DNA from: Cornus controversa
Lineage: Eukaryota; Streptophyta; Magnoliopsida; Cornales; Cornaceae
DNA length: 64,000 nt
Assembly: GCA_026545225.1 (NCBI GenBank)
Contig: CM048847.1
Coordinates: 11,464,501 to 11,528,500 of the forward strand
Direction: 5' to 3'
The notes below the pieces were generated by a model. The model saw only the letters and a program-made list of their open reading frames with translations. It did no database searches and was not told the origin of the DNA. The position numbers and the translations under genes are program-made. Positions within the stretch are counted from its first letter, which is position 1, and each line of letters opens with the position of its first letter. Shown one piece after another: positions 9,820 through 20,868 of this stretch.

Positions 9820-11127
9820 TTAAAAAGAAGTAAAAGAATATGAATAAGAAGAACAAGAAAAGTCTGGTAGTTGAGTGGACTTACGAGTACGTTGAGGATA
9901 ATGAGAAGGAGGATCCACAGTCTCAGGAATTGTTTGGGTGGCCACAGGAAGAGAGGGAGTTTCAAGTGTATCAGAGAGCAAAGGACTAGTATCTGTAGCA
10001 CTATCAGCGCGAACCCTGCGAGAAAAATGATGAGGAAAAGGAGTAATAGGAACACGAGGACTAGAAACATTTTGTGAGTCAATATGGACTTGAGAAGACA
10101 AATTATCAGTATCATCAGAGAAAGGATCAATATAGATGAGGTCAGATTTGGTCATGTTATGAGTACTAGCAGGAATAGAAAAGAATGGTATATGCTCAAG
10201 AAACAAAACATGACGAGATACATAGAGTTTTTGGGTAATTGGATCAAAACACCGATATCCCTTTTGACCCTCACCATAGCCAAGAAAAACACAAATGGCA
10301 GAGCGAGAAGATAACTTGCTACGCTCTACACGAGGATGGAGAACAAAACAAGTACAACCAAAAACTTTCAAGGAAGAATAATCAGGAGCATGCCCATATA
10401 ACTTTTTAAAAGGTGATAAACCTGAGATGTGAGAAGATGAAATCTTATTAATTAAGTTGACAGCAGTAAGAACTGTTTCTCCCCAAAATTCACTAGGAAC
10501 TGAAGTAGACAATAAGAGAGAACGAGCTGTTTCAACAATGTGCCTATGTTTTCTCTTAGCAACACCATTTTGCTCAGGAGTATCTGTACAAGAAGTTTGA
10601 TGAACAGTTCCATCTAAGGCAAGTAATTCACAGAATTTATTAGAAGTGTACTCCCCAACCAAATTACATCTAAAGCACTTAATAACAGCAGAATGTTGAG
10701 TTTTAACAAGGGCCCGAAAAGTATTATAAATACTAAAAAATTCAAAATGATATTTCGTAAGATAAACCCAACAATAACGAGTGCAATCATCAATAAAGGA
10801 AACATAATATCAAGACTCCCCTTTTGTGGCAACGGGAGAAGGTCCCCACATATCAGAATGGACCAAGTCAAATGGTGCAAGAGAAGAAAAAATACTTCGA
10901 TTAAAAGGTAAAGTAGAAAATTTTGCCAGTTTACAACCACAACAATCCAAAATGTTATAAGTTTGTAAATTTCCTAATGCTCCTGTAGATGCTAAGTATC
11001 TTAAATGAGAGGCCGAAACATGACCAAGGCAAGAATGCCATAAATAAAAACTAGAAGAAGAATTCAAATGAAAAGATGACAAGTCCACACTAGGAGCTGC
11101 AAACACTGGTTCTTTTAGCTCATCCAA
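9820..11127 (-). pseudogene. Copia A integrase (GAG-pre-integrase plus catalytic core)
   Basis: The N-terminal zinc-binding part is visible as WHSCLGHVSASHL followed by CCGCKLAK (10900-11050), then the start of the core FDLVHSDMWGPSP. A stop at about 10810 separates this from the remaining core and C-terminal part (9820-10662), which contains TDTPEQNGVAKRKHRHIVE with the catalytic Glu region and FLGYGEGQKGYRCFD. A Ser/Thr/Pro-rich linker leads towards reverse transcriptase. The integrase-before-RT order is what defines Ty1/copia. Confidence 0.9.
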
Positions 11128-11175
11128 AATGTAAAGTCCCCCTTACCTACGGCCTATCCCAATCAGCTTCTGGGA

Positions 11176-11460
11176 TTATGGATCCTGCACAAGACAAGAA
11201 GAAGAAGAAAAAGATATTGAGTAACCAGAGTCACATAACTGACCAATGAAAACTAGATTCATTGTGAGTTTGGGAATGTGATAAACACTAGAAAGAGATA
11301 AATTAGGTTTGATAATAGAACCAATACCTGCTAAAGGCATAGGAGTGCCATCAGCAGTCATGATAGACACAGATGATGTAGAACATAAAGAAGCAAAATA
11401 TGATGAATCAGGTGACATATGATGTGAAGCTCCAAAATCTAAGACCTATATGGAAGAAGA
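11176..11460 (-). pseudogene. Copia A aspartic protease region
   Basis: Minus strand reads VLDFGASHHMSPDSSYFASL, the copia protease active-site region, followed by HIPKLTMNLVFIGQLCDSG. The active-site triad normally Asp-Ser/Thr-Gly reads Asp-Phe-Gly here, and a TAG stop lies two codons upstream of the Asp at about 11447, so it is inactive on two counts. Confidence 0.85.
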
Positions 11461-12519
11461 CATACCTGAAGAACTAAAAGATAACTGACCTATTGGAGAA
11501 GAGGTGTATATAGCATGTGGCTGTGTGGCAAGGAACTTCTGAAACTGGTTAGTGAGGGTGGCAATTGTGGAATTAGAAGATGATGAAACTCCAAAACCAA
11601 ATGAGTCTGGTGGTGGTACAACTGCTGCAGTATTAGATTGCGGAGGCCTATAAGCTTGTTGTGATTGATTTCCCAATTTCCATGGAGGAGGCTATTGCTT
11701 CTGCTGTTGTTGTTGTGGTTGAGTTCTACTCAAAAGTTTTGGACATTGAGCCTTCCAATAACCCTTCTGCTTACAGAAACTACATTCATCAAAGCCAACC
11801 TTCACGTGAGTCTTGTTCTGATAGTTGAAAGGTAGTCTAGAAGGAACTATTAAAATAGATGGATTAGGTGCTGGGAAAATTCCTTTTCCTACCTGAGACT
11901 TAAGATGTGTCTCCTCAGCCAACAACTCACTAACCACTGAATTAACATAAGGAAGTGGGATACGATGCAGAATTGACCCACGAAGTCCCTCAAAATCATC
12001 ATGAAGAGCCATCAAGTACTGAACTAGACATTGTTCCTCCCTTCGGGTAATATACGGTGTACATGCTCGTAACTTTGCTGATTCCGTGAGAGCCAACTGG
12101 TCTCAAAGATCTGTCATTACAGAGTAGAACTCCTGAATACTCATACTTTTCTGTTCAAGAGCTCGAATATCAGATTCTAACTGATATTATTTTGTGAAGT
12201 TAGACTGTGTGTACAGTCTTGCCAAATGGTCCCAAACCTCCTTGGCTATTTCATACTTTGCCAACTGTGTACCTATCGAATGTTCAACAGAATTGTTGAT
12301 CCAAGTGATAATTTTTGAACTATTTGCTTCCCAAACATCTAACAGATCTGTATAATTTTTAGCCGTTTCATTCTTGGGTTGACCTAAAATTCCACAAATA
12401 TAACCCCACATCTTTTTGCCCTTAAGAAAATTTTTCATCACATAACTCCAATATGAATAATTCTTTCCATCTAATCTCACACTAATAAACTGAAGCGAGT
12501 CATCTTTTTCACTAGCCAT
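11461..12519 (-). pseudogene. Copia A gag (UBN2-type nucleocapsid polyprotein)
   Basis: Starts MASEKDDSLQF at 12519, with the copia gag signature GKNYSYWSYVMKNFLKGK (residues 18-35) and EVWDHLARLYTQSN. A break at about 12186 is followed by a second frame (11692-12096) with CSFCKQKGYWKAQCPK, a CCHC zinc knuckle in which the Gly-His pair reads Gly-Tyr-Trp, so the His ligand is lost. A further frame to 11446 is Gln/Ser/Pro-rich. It packaged the element RNA in virus-like particles. Interrupted at least twice. Confidence 0.88.
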
Positions 12520-12522
12520 GTC

Positions 12523-12666
12523 GAAGAGAGGAGAAAGTTAAATACCAGAGACGAACGGTGCGAATCAGAACGTATGATTAACCAAAATAAGTACGAAGAG
12601 AGGTGAAGGCCAAATACCAGAGACAAATGGTGCGAATCGGAATAGTTTAATGCTAAACGAAAGTGA
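12523..12666. repeat. 72-bp tandem duplication in the copia A 5' leader
   Basis: gaagagaggWgaaag...aataccagagac..a.ggtgcgaatc occurs at 12523 and 12595 with scattered mismatches. It lies in the untranslated leader between the gag start and the primer site. Confidence 0.8.
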
Positions 12667-12814
12667 TACCTGAATCCGATCGATGCCAAAATGCCCCAAA
12701 AAAAAATTTGACGTTTGCTCTGATACCATGTGAATAGTTAGATCCGCAGTCAGCGTAGATGAGATGTACAGTTCTTCCATGTGATTACCAATCAAAGGAC
12801 TCATTTGGATTATT

Positions 12815-12826
12815 GCTCTGATAACA
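12815..12826 (-). other. Primer binding site of copia A
   Basis: Minus-strand TGTTATCAGAGC directly follows the 5' LTR; it matches the initiator-tRNA-Met complementary site TGGTATCAGAGC with one mismatch. A perfect copy, TGGTATCAGAGC, lies 98 bp further in (12717-12728), preceded on the minus strand by an LTR-end-like CTATTCACA. Confidence 0.85.
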
Positions 12827-13003
12827 TGTGAGAATTGTAAAGAGAGAGAAGAAGAGATAAAAAGAAAAAGGGGTTAGAATTTTTATTATGATCTCAATAC
12901 AAAGTTACAAACATGAAAACCTAATAAAGAGAATATATATAGGCTTACAAATAAAATAAAGTAAAAGACTATTCTACCCTTATTAAATATAATAACTCTA
13001 ATA
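12827..13003 (-). repeat. 5' LTR of copia A
   Basis: 177 bp, five differences from the 3' LTR at 8091-8267. Followed by ATTTA, the right copy of the target-site duplication. Confidence 0.93.
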
Positions 13004-13008
13004 ATTTA

Positions 13009-14109
13009 AAGGTGGCCATGCAATGCCTAAGTCCCTTAAGCTTTCTAGCAAACCCATGTTGTGAACTTTAGGTCAATGACTCCTAAACCGACAGTTTTAG
13101 GGCATGGGGTGAAGAAACATCCAAAAGGACTTAATAACCCGAGCATGCTAGGCTACGAACGAACTTAAACTAGCCATATGCTTCTTTATCGCTCAACCCT
13201 ACACACTTTTAGACACGAACTCTCAATTTTTACTGAGGCAAGAGGCCCGATTTAATAGGTAATAAGGCTTATTGCAATTTGAATTTTTTTGTTTTGTTTT
13301 ATTTTTTTATTATTTATTATAGAATTTGTACAAAGCATCGCCAAAGGAAATCATTCTCAAAGCTATTAAAAAAAAGACGAACATTTTCAAAACTATCCGT
13401 ATGATGTATACTCCACAAATAAGATGCATGTGTACATTTGTGCATTTAAGGACAAATTTAGGGCAAGAACTGTAAAATGTTCAAAGATTTAGCAAAATTT
13501 TGGACCGTTTAAATCTAACAAGTAATTGCTTAAAATTCAGGAATTTTAAGATCTCAAAGTTCTAAATTACAAGATGTATTCATCTTTGACGTTTGGACGT
13601 TCAAACCTTTAGTGGCAATACATCATAGTTATCATGAATATGAAATTTAAATATATGTAAAAATGAAAATTAAACGGGTTCACCCATACCCCAAAACTTA
13701 AATTAAACATTTTCCTCAATGTTTGAAGATAAGAAAAGTTAGAACAATGTTACCGGCATGATTGATAGGTTTCAAAAATTCAAAACATCAACCGCTTTAG
13801 GAAAATGAGTACACGGGGTACGTGTCTGACAAGTGGGGTTATAAAACCCACACAAGGGGGAAATACATACCTAACATATTATAAAAGAACTGAAAAATGA
13901 AATAAATAAAGCAACTGCAAAGACAAAACATATTTACACATCGACAAATAAAAGAAAATGCAAATATTCCATTAATTCAGAAGGTTGTGAGTACAAACCA
14001 AGAAATTTATGTAATACAAAAGACATGCTACAAAAAATATCAAAATGGTGTCCACATGGCACAACACATGTACTGAAATAAAACAAAACAAAAAAATTGG
14101 AAATCCTAA
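13009..14109 (-). mobile_element. 3' untranslated region of B, proximal part
   Basis: Continues B after the copia A insertion. Non-coding and AT-rich. Contains blocks such as ccccaaaacttaaattaaacattttcctcaatg that recur in C (34070-34105), confirming that both are the same region of related elements. No ORF supported. Confidence 0.7.
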
Positions 14110-15259
14110 ACTACTATTAAGCTGGCGGCGGTGCATAAGTAGAGGCAATATAAGTGCCATGGGATACCAGAAGGAGGCATTTAATGTGCTCTTGTCCATC
14201 CAGAATAGCTCGAATGTTGGCACTCATAGTGTCCAGCCTCTCGGCAATCTCTCTGCGGTGATCTACAAAGTCCAACTGGAGTTACAAGAGGTCAGAAGTC
14301 AGGCACTCATAGCCAGTGCCTGATACTTATAGTCAGCTAAGCCCATCCTAGGCATCTCATCGTCTTCAAACTCATCCAGTATCTCCTCCTTGGCTGCAAC
14401 ATCATCGGTAGCCAGAATGTCCATATCCATGGCATCTGCCTCGTAGGCGACATATTGACTCTCAGTACGCTCCACCTCCGGAGTGACTCATGGTAATGCA
14501 GTCATATGCGACACCATCTTGTGCCAACTCTAGAGGGTAAGATGAGGAGGTAGACCTATAGAGATCTCATTCTGCTCGAACTTAAAAGTAGCATTTTTCA
14601 GAAAGAATATAATAAGGTATGGGAATGAAAGTTTCATAGTTGCCGCCTTCGGGTTTTTTTTGGCCGTAACCTGTTCCCATACTTTGTGAATCTGTCCCCA
14701 AATGACAGATAGGACAGAAAACCAACAACCTATATGTAGGGCATACACAAGCATCAAAAACTCTCCGCGATGCTTGGTAGTATGCCCAAAGGGATGAGCA
14801 TTTTTCTAAAAAATCATGTCAAAAAACCACAAACGCCTAGGAATGAATGAATTGCTTGTGCATTTCTGTTTGGCGTTTGTGAAGTAGTCATCACACAGCT
14901 CATGCAACATCGCACAACTCAAGCTCTTTATGTGGACACCTGGTAAGCTCGATGATATCCTCAACAGAAATGGTGAGGGAGGTGCCATCCATGCTCGTCC
15001 TTAGTATGCCTGGCTCTGCACAGTTATATGTAAGATTCTGGTAGAAGACCTGTACAAGCCGGGGGTAAGGTATATCACCAGCCAGTGTCAAAAGACTAAG
15101 AAGGTGATGACCTCTCAAGGCTGCCACGGACCATAAAGAATGCAGGTTTGTAGTGAAAATGGTCTCATTTGTGAAGTGCTCGAGGTGGAAATCTCTATTT
15201 TTCCATTTCCCTCGAGGCATGTCTCTAACCTTATCGGTCGAAGCCTTGGCACGCACCAT
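14110..15259 (-). pseudogene. Extra ORF of Athila-type B downstream of integrase (env-like position)
   Basis: Starts MVRAKASTDKVRDM at 15259. The first 119 residues include IPYPRLVQVFYQNL, matching IYPRLVKIFYQNL in the corresponding ORF of element C, and a following I-S-V-E-D-I-I-E-L segment. Further pieces in other frames continue to about 14110: WSFVLSVIWGQIHKVWEQV-like sequence at 14530-14757 and a helical tail with AERLDTMSANIRAILDGQ. Known: Athila elements carry an additional gene between integrase and the 3' LTR, sometimes called env-like. The N-terminal pattern also resembles the domain annotated as putative plant transposon protein (from memory). No signal peptide or convincing membrane span is visible. 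Broken by frameshifts. Function not known. Confidence 0.65.
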
Positions 15260-15548
15260 TTTCAGTCAACATTTCTCTTCGGGATTTTATTCAAATAGTT
15301 AGGTTGCACAGTGCTAGGATAGCCCTTGTGTGGCTTCAAAATCCAACTACAAACACACCATAATTTTTCCCCTCCGTCAATGGTTCAATTAACAAGAAAC
15401 AAACCCTCCAATTTCACAACTAACCCTCAATAATCAAAATCACACAACCCCCAACCTTCTCTAACACAAACCAAACAAACTTCAACAAAAGTGTATGTCC
15501 AATAAGGTTTTCAAACCTACATTAATCCTTTAAGAGTCCAAAGGTGAT

Positions 15549-15559
15549 GATGATGATGA

Positions 15560-15597
<38 letters not shown>

Positions 15598-15618
15598 AAA
15601 TGATGATGATGATGATGA
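15549..15618. repeat. (GAT)n microsatellite
   Basis: About 20 GAT units with two short interruptions (aat and aaat), in the untranslated gap between the array at 15742 and the extra ORF of B. Confidence 0.95.
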
Positions 15619-15741
15619 TGGTTGTGTGTAGTCTCGGTTGAGAGGGAGAGAGAGCTACATCACGAGGAAGAGAGAAAATTGAGAGGGAGAGAGTGCAATT
15701 CAAAAAATATAAGCGACTACATGTTCAATCATGTGTAGCTG

Positions 15742-15897
15742 GTGATGTATCGTAATTGATATTACGATGCATCGTCATTATGATGCATCACACATCCTGC
15801 GAAATATGCTACGAAAACCACTGGAATTGGACTCAATTTTGGGCTTTAGATTACGATGCATTGACATTGAAGTTATGATGTATTGTAAGTACCTTAG
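15742..15897. promoter_or_regulatory. Internal palindromic word array of B, same word as its LTR
   Basis: GATGTATCGTAAT, ATTACGATGCATCG, TGATGCATCA, ATTACGATGCATTG and a decayed copy lie between the integrase stop (16035) and the extra ORF (start 15259), about 480-640 bp upstream of that start. The word is the one found in both LTRs of B. Inferred: a promoter-like cis-element shared by the genomic transcript and the extra ORF. No transcription start can be seen. Confidence 0.7.
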
Positions 15898-16034
15898 GCA
15901 CTTTGATGCTGAATTTAGCCAAGTATGGAAAACTTAAGTGCAAGCATGCACTTCACACTGCAAACAAATTAAATACATTCCTATTGGATTTGATGGGTCA
16001 CATGGAGCATGATAGGTACATGGACGTGCCAATT

Positions 16035-17360
16035 TTACCATCTACGGTGAGACGTAAAAATGGATCGTAAGTCCAAATATATAGGATTCGTCAAGTCGAT
16101 GACATCTATGTATTCTATTAGCATTTGACTATTCACGCAAGGTTTCACTCTTTGCCCGATAACCTTAAAAAGTGTTCCATCCTTGGGATCCTTCAACTCC
16201 ATCGCTTCGTGGGGAGCAATGGAATTTATGATTAACGGACCGTCCCATCGGGAACAAATTTTTCTGGAAAATAAGCGAAGCCTAGAGTTGTAAAGCCAAA
16301 CTTTTTGGCCCGGAGAGAGTGATTTGGCTCGGATATTGCGATCGTGAAAGGTATTGGTCTTTGCCTTATAGATTTTGTCATTTTTGTACGTGTCATTCCG
16401 TAATTCTTCCAATTCACTCAATTAGAGCTTTCGGTTTGAGCTAGCCAATTTCATATTGAAATTAAATTTCTTGATAGCCCAAATGGCTTTGTACTCAAGC
16501 TCAACAAGTAAGTATACGGTGACATGCCTATCGGGGTTTTATAAGCGGTCTGGTATGCCCACAATGAGTTATTTAGACATTGAGACCAATCTTTGCGATC
16601 GGGGTGAACCATTTTCTTTAAAATGTGCTTAATTTTCCTATTAGATACTTTTACTTAGCCACTCATTTGAGGGTGGTAAGGTGTAGCAACCTTATGGGTG
16701 ACAGAGTACTTGAGTAGCAAGGTTCGAAGGAACGAGTTGCAAAAATGTTCACCGTCACTAATTATGGCACATAGCGTCCCAAAATGACTAAAGATGTTCA
16801 TTTGGATGAACTTGACCACTATTGTGTGGTCACTAGTTTTGGTAGCCAAGGCCTCAACCCATTTGAAACTGGAGGATTGTGGAAACGGGCCCATTAAGTC
16901 GATGCCCCAAACATTGAAGATCTCAACGATAAGGATTGGGTTCAAAGGCATCATATCCTTTTGGGACATAGTGCCAAGGCCCTAACATCGCTCACACGAG
17001 TGGCAGAATAAGTATGCATCCTGATGCATAGATGGCCAAAAGAAATCGCATTGAAGAATTTTAGAAGCGATTTTTCGAGCACTGAAATGGCTTCTGCATT
17101 CAAACGTATGGAAGAAAGTAAAAATACTAGGAATCTCACTCTCAGGCACACATCGACGTATGATTTGATCAGGGCAATGTTTGAATAATTGAGGATCGTC
17201 CCAAAAGTATATACGTACTTGGGAAAAGAAGTGATCATTTTCCTGTTTGGACCAAGATAGGGGAATCTTCTTGATAGCTAGGAAGTTGTCTAGGTCAGCA
17301 TACCAAGGAAGTTACTTGTGAGTAACTCCAAAAAGTTGCTCATCCGGGAATGATTCACAA
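16035..17360 (-). pseudogene. Athila-type B integrase
   Basis: Minus strand shows, in order: the zinc-binding N-terminus with FECRSHFSARKIASKIL and CHSCERC (about 17000-17100), the core with [16 protein letters not shown] and [14 protein letters not shown] (16655-16969), and the C-terminal part (16035-16421) with FHDRNIRAKSLSPGQKVWLY and FSRKICSRWDGPLII, typical of gypsy integrases. Against the family the core lacks about a dozen residues between PFPQSSS and KWVEA, where the beta-strand with YILVAVDYVS-type sequence should be, and the frame is broken at about 16655 and 16980. It would join cDNA to chromosomal DNA. Not functional. The stop at 16035 is followed by the internal palindrome array. 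Confidence 0.88.
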
Positions 17361-18252
17361 ACTGAAATTGGATCATGGTGGCACTCGATGAGAATTCAAG
17401 ACAAGTGGACAGCTACCACATTCTCAGTACCCTTCTTATCCCGAATCTCAAAGTTAAACTCTTGTAGCAAGAGTATCCATTGGATTAGCTAGGGTTTTGT
17501 GTCTTTCTCGGCCAACAAATGCGTTAGAGTAGTATGGTCAGAGTGGACGATGACCTTGGATCCTAAGAGATAAGATCAAAATTTATCCAAGGCATAAAGA
17601 ACCACAAATAACTCCTTTTCCATAGTTGTATAATTCATTTGAGCGTCGAAAAAGAATTTACTCGCATAGTAAGCAACATGCGGCAACTTGTCTACATGTT
17701 ACCCTAAGACAACACTTATAGTAAAGTCAGATGCGTCACACATGACCTTAAATGGGAGAGCCCAATTTGAAGGGGTGAGAATTGGAGCAGTTAATAGAAG
17801 GGTGCAGAGAGTTTCAAAAGATTCAAGGAACACTTCATCAAAGTGGAATGGAATGTCTTTTTCAAGAAGCCGACATAAGGATCGGGATATCTTGCTAAAG
17901 TCTTTGATGAAACAGTGGTAGAATCTCGCATGGCCTAGGAATGAACGAATGCCCCTCACCGATGAAGGTGGATGAAGCTTAGCAATGAGTTCAACCTTGG
18001 CTCTATCAACTTCTATGCATCTTTTGGACACAATGTTCCCGAGGACAATACCCTCTTGAACCATGAAATAACTCTTTTCCTAACTAAGGATTAAATTCGT
18101 GTCCTTATAACGCTTGAGTACAAGTCTAAGATTATGAAGGCATGAATCAAAAGAAGGTCTAAAGATGGAAAAGTTGTCCATGAACACCTCTAAGCACCTC
18201 TCCACCATATCCAAAAAAAGTAAACATCATGCATCATTAAAAAGTCACTGGT
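17361..18252 (-). pseudogene. Athila-type B reverse transcriptase C-terminal part and RNase H
   Basis: Begins at the junction with element C: FLDMVERCLEVFM, then the active-site box that is FMDD in intact Athila elements but reads FMDN here (18173-18184), so the second catalytic Asp is Asn. Continues with EGIVLGNIVSKRCIEVDRAKVE, SVRGIRSFLGHARFYHCFI and PSNWALPFKVMCDASD (17699-18064), then RNase H with NYTTMEKELFVVLYAL, KVIVHSDHTTLTHLL and [11 protein letters not shown]. Stops occur in RNase H. The preceding RT segment lies on the far side of element C, at 44570-44819. Confidence 0.88.
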
Positions 18253-19734
18253 TGATTCGTTGGTAAGTGTATCAATTAAATTATCACACTTTGCAATAGA
18301 ACGAATTCCTTGCAGAATAGGGCTACCGAAAGGGGTGTCGAACCTTCGAGATTATGGTCTGAACCCTAATTCTAATTTTAATTTTTAATCTAAATTAACT
18401 AAAGAAGCAATTAAAATAAAATAAGAAAAACTAGGGAGTGTAGAAAATAAGAGATGAATCTAGGGTTATTGACTTCACCACTAACTTCACAATCAAGAGT
18501 CAATTGAATTAACTATGGAGAATTATATCATGCATAAGTTGTAGAGACCGTGACCAATTTTGGCCGATTTTGCATTTTTTGCATCATAGTTGCTATAAAT
18601 GAATTTTGAGTGGTGTTTGACATGTTTTGAGTGTGGGAAACATGTTTGGGAACCGTTTTAAAGGTTTGGTAAGTTTTTAAAAGATTTGGAGAAGTTTGAC
18701 TTTTTAGTCAAACCGAGGTCCGAGAAGCGACTTAAGTGGGCTCGAGAATCTAAAATTTTTTTTAAAATATTTATTTTTGGTAATGGCTTAGATGAAATGT
18801 TTAGAGAGTATATTAAGTGATTCCGAGGCCATAGGAGTTTTCAAAATCAAAAAAGGAGTTCAGAAAGGTACGCTAAGTAGCCCGGGGGCATTTTGGTCTT
18901 TTTGCGTCCTAGATGCCATTTTAAAACATGTGGTTGGGGGATAAACAACCATTCTTATGACTGATCTTCTCTCTCTTCTTCTTCCCTCTTCTTCTCTCTT
19001 CATTCTTAATAGATTTCGAAAGCCTTTGGGCGTGATTCAAGTTCCGCCGAAGAAGGGAGATACGTATGGGATGGCTAGGGCTTCCCTTTGAACCAATAAA
19101 AGTTACAATTTGGCAAGGTTGACATTGTTGGGATTTTGAGAAGTTCTTGGAAGGCCTTCATTTTTGAGTTAGGGGTTCTCATTCTCATTTACTTGTCGAT
19201 TCTAGGGTTTCGGGTGAGGCAGTGTGAGCTAAGGGTGTGTATTATGTTTTAGAGATGTAAGAGGGGTGGGATAAGGTGTTTTTCTTCTTCTATTAAGTCT
19301 CTTGTATGCAATAGATGTGTATCTCCTAGTATAAATGATGTGAGGAACAAATGTATGAAAATGTGGGAGAATGAGAGCATATATGCTTATGTGCTTAATG
19401 TAGTGTACATGTGTAATTATGTGCAAATGTGTGACATGTATGTGTTATGTGTTGTCCTATAAGTTAAATGCATACTATCTTTTTATAGAAAATGTATGCA
19501 TTGGTAAAGCATAACCAAATTGTGCTTAAGTGGGATTTATGTGCATATGTGTAAGATATGCTTGGTTTCACATGTATAGGTAAATATATGTGTGGCTTCG
19601 TGGAGATGAAAATGCTTGCTATGTATTCTATTAATTAGCTTATGCATTGTGAAGTGTGAATGTTGAATATTTGATTATTATATGTTTGAAATGCACATAT
19701 GGGCGGTTGTGAGGAGACGGGAAAAATTGGTCAA

Positions 19735-19960
19735 ATCTCCTAGAGTAGGTCAATACTTCGTAATGGGGTTGAAGTGGTCCAATCACTTGGAGGAGGTAAA
19801 TTCTCGGTGATGGTGGTTTAATCACCTAGGAGTAGGTGGATACTTGGTGAGAATCTTGGAATGGTCTTATCACCTGGTAGGACTGATGTTCTCGGTGGTG
19901 CATTCTGAAACTATCTTATCATCTGGAGGAGGTAAATTCTCGGTGACGGTGTTGAAGTTA
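19735..19960. repeat. Degenerate minisatellite in Tekay-like LTR copy 1
   Basis: Copies of CACCTaGGAGTAGGTnnATACTTGGTGA-type sequence at irregular spacing, equivalent to the better preserved array in copy 2 at 59768-60068. Confidence 0.75.
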
Positions 19961-20700
19961 GGTGGGAGAAGTTCCAAGTCACATGGTTGGTAAAAATCAT
20001 GTTACAGTATTGGGTTGAGTCCGAGAGGGAGACCAATGTATAAAACTGCTTCATTGTTGTTGTGAAGCACGATATGTGTTTATTGCATTCTTGTATATGC
20101 ATTGCTTGTGAATAAACATGATTTACGTTTGATGATACATGTGATGTTGTGACATGCATTCATGTTGGTCGTATCAGGTCAGAACTTAGGTTGGTTGGGG
20201 TATCTCTATTGAGCCGCCATGGTGTTCACCCCTATATTCTAAACTTTTTTACAAATAAGGCGCTGATGACTGATGGGATTTGAGTGTCCAAAAGGGGACT
20301 CTAGTAGCATTTGCTACCTTTTAGATATTGTGTATATTGTGGCTATCCGTGCCGGCTTATGGCGTGAGACTTCATTTGAGTTGTAGTTATGTTTTGGATA
20401 AATGTAACTTGGATTATAATCCACAATGGATTTGTTCATATAGTGCTAGTTGAGAGCATTTGGTTTCATTTGACGAGTTAATGAAGTTGGTGGATGTTTT
20501 TTTTCATTATGAATAAAATATGTTTATGAGGGAGAATGACCCATATTGGTGTATGATTTGATTATGGGCATGGTCTAGAACTTATGAATGATGTAAACTG
20601 CTTTCTTATATGATTTGGAGGTTGTTGGAATGGATTATGTTGGTGGAAATGGCCTAAAATGTCAAAAATAGTCATTTGTAAAGTTGCAGTTTCTAGGTAG

Positions 20701-20868
20701 TTCGATCCATTGAAATAATGTTTGAGCCATCGAAGCAACTTCGATCCATCAAGTTGCCCCTTTGATCCATCAAAGAACCTGCAGGAATTTTGGACTGTAA
20801 AAGTCCCGAGAGCTATTTTTGGTCAATACTTGTTCGATCCATTGAAGAAATCTTCGATCCATCGAAGT
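20701..20868. repeat. Word array in Tekay-like LTR copy 1 (TTCGATCCATCGAA)
   Basis: Six near-palindromic words such as TTCGATCCATTGAA, TTTGATCCATCAAA and TTCGATCCATCGAA, followed by CACTATTCATAG. The same flank (ACTATTCATAG) closes the array in copy 2, fixing the array to one position in the LTR. Confidence 0.88.

Larger units (their letters stand above)
8091..13003 (-). mobile_element. Complete but inactive Ty1/copia retrotransposon A
   Basis: A 4913-bp element flanked by ATTTA on both sides (8086-8090 and 13004-13008), with two LTRs of exactly 177 bp. Minus-strand order is LTR, primer site, gag with zinc knuckle, protease, integrase, reverse transcriptase, RNase H, polypurine tract (GAGAGGGGA), LTR, which is copia order. 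The LTRs differ at 5 of 177 positions, so it inserted much later than its host B. All domains are present, but several stops and frameshifts break the single polyprotein. Short LTRs and overall size would suit the Ale/Retrofit group, but the clade was not determined. Confidence 0.92.

Noticed and set aside
9537-10130. 197-residue hydrophobic minus-strand frame in copia A
   Set aside because: Leucine/isoleucine-rich reading in a frame overlapping the integrase linker and the RT start; it is the complement-frame artefact of the coding strand, not a membrane protein.
12717-12728. A second LTR boundary inside copia A next to the perfect primer site
   Set aside because: Only about 9 bp resemble the LTR end and no LTR body follows; kept as a duplicated primer site, not as a separate element.
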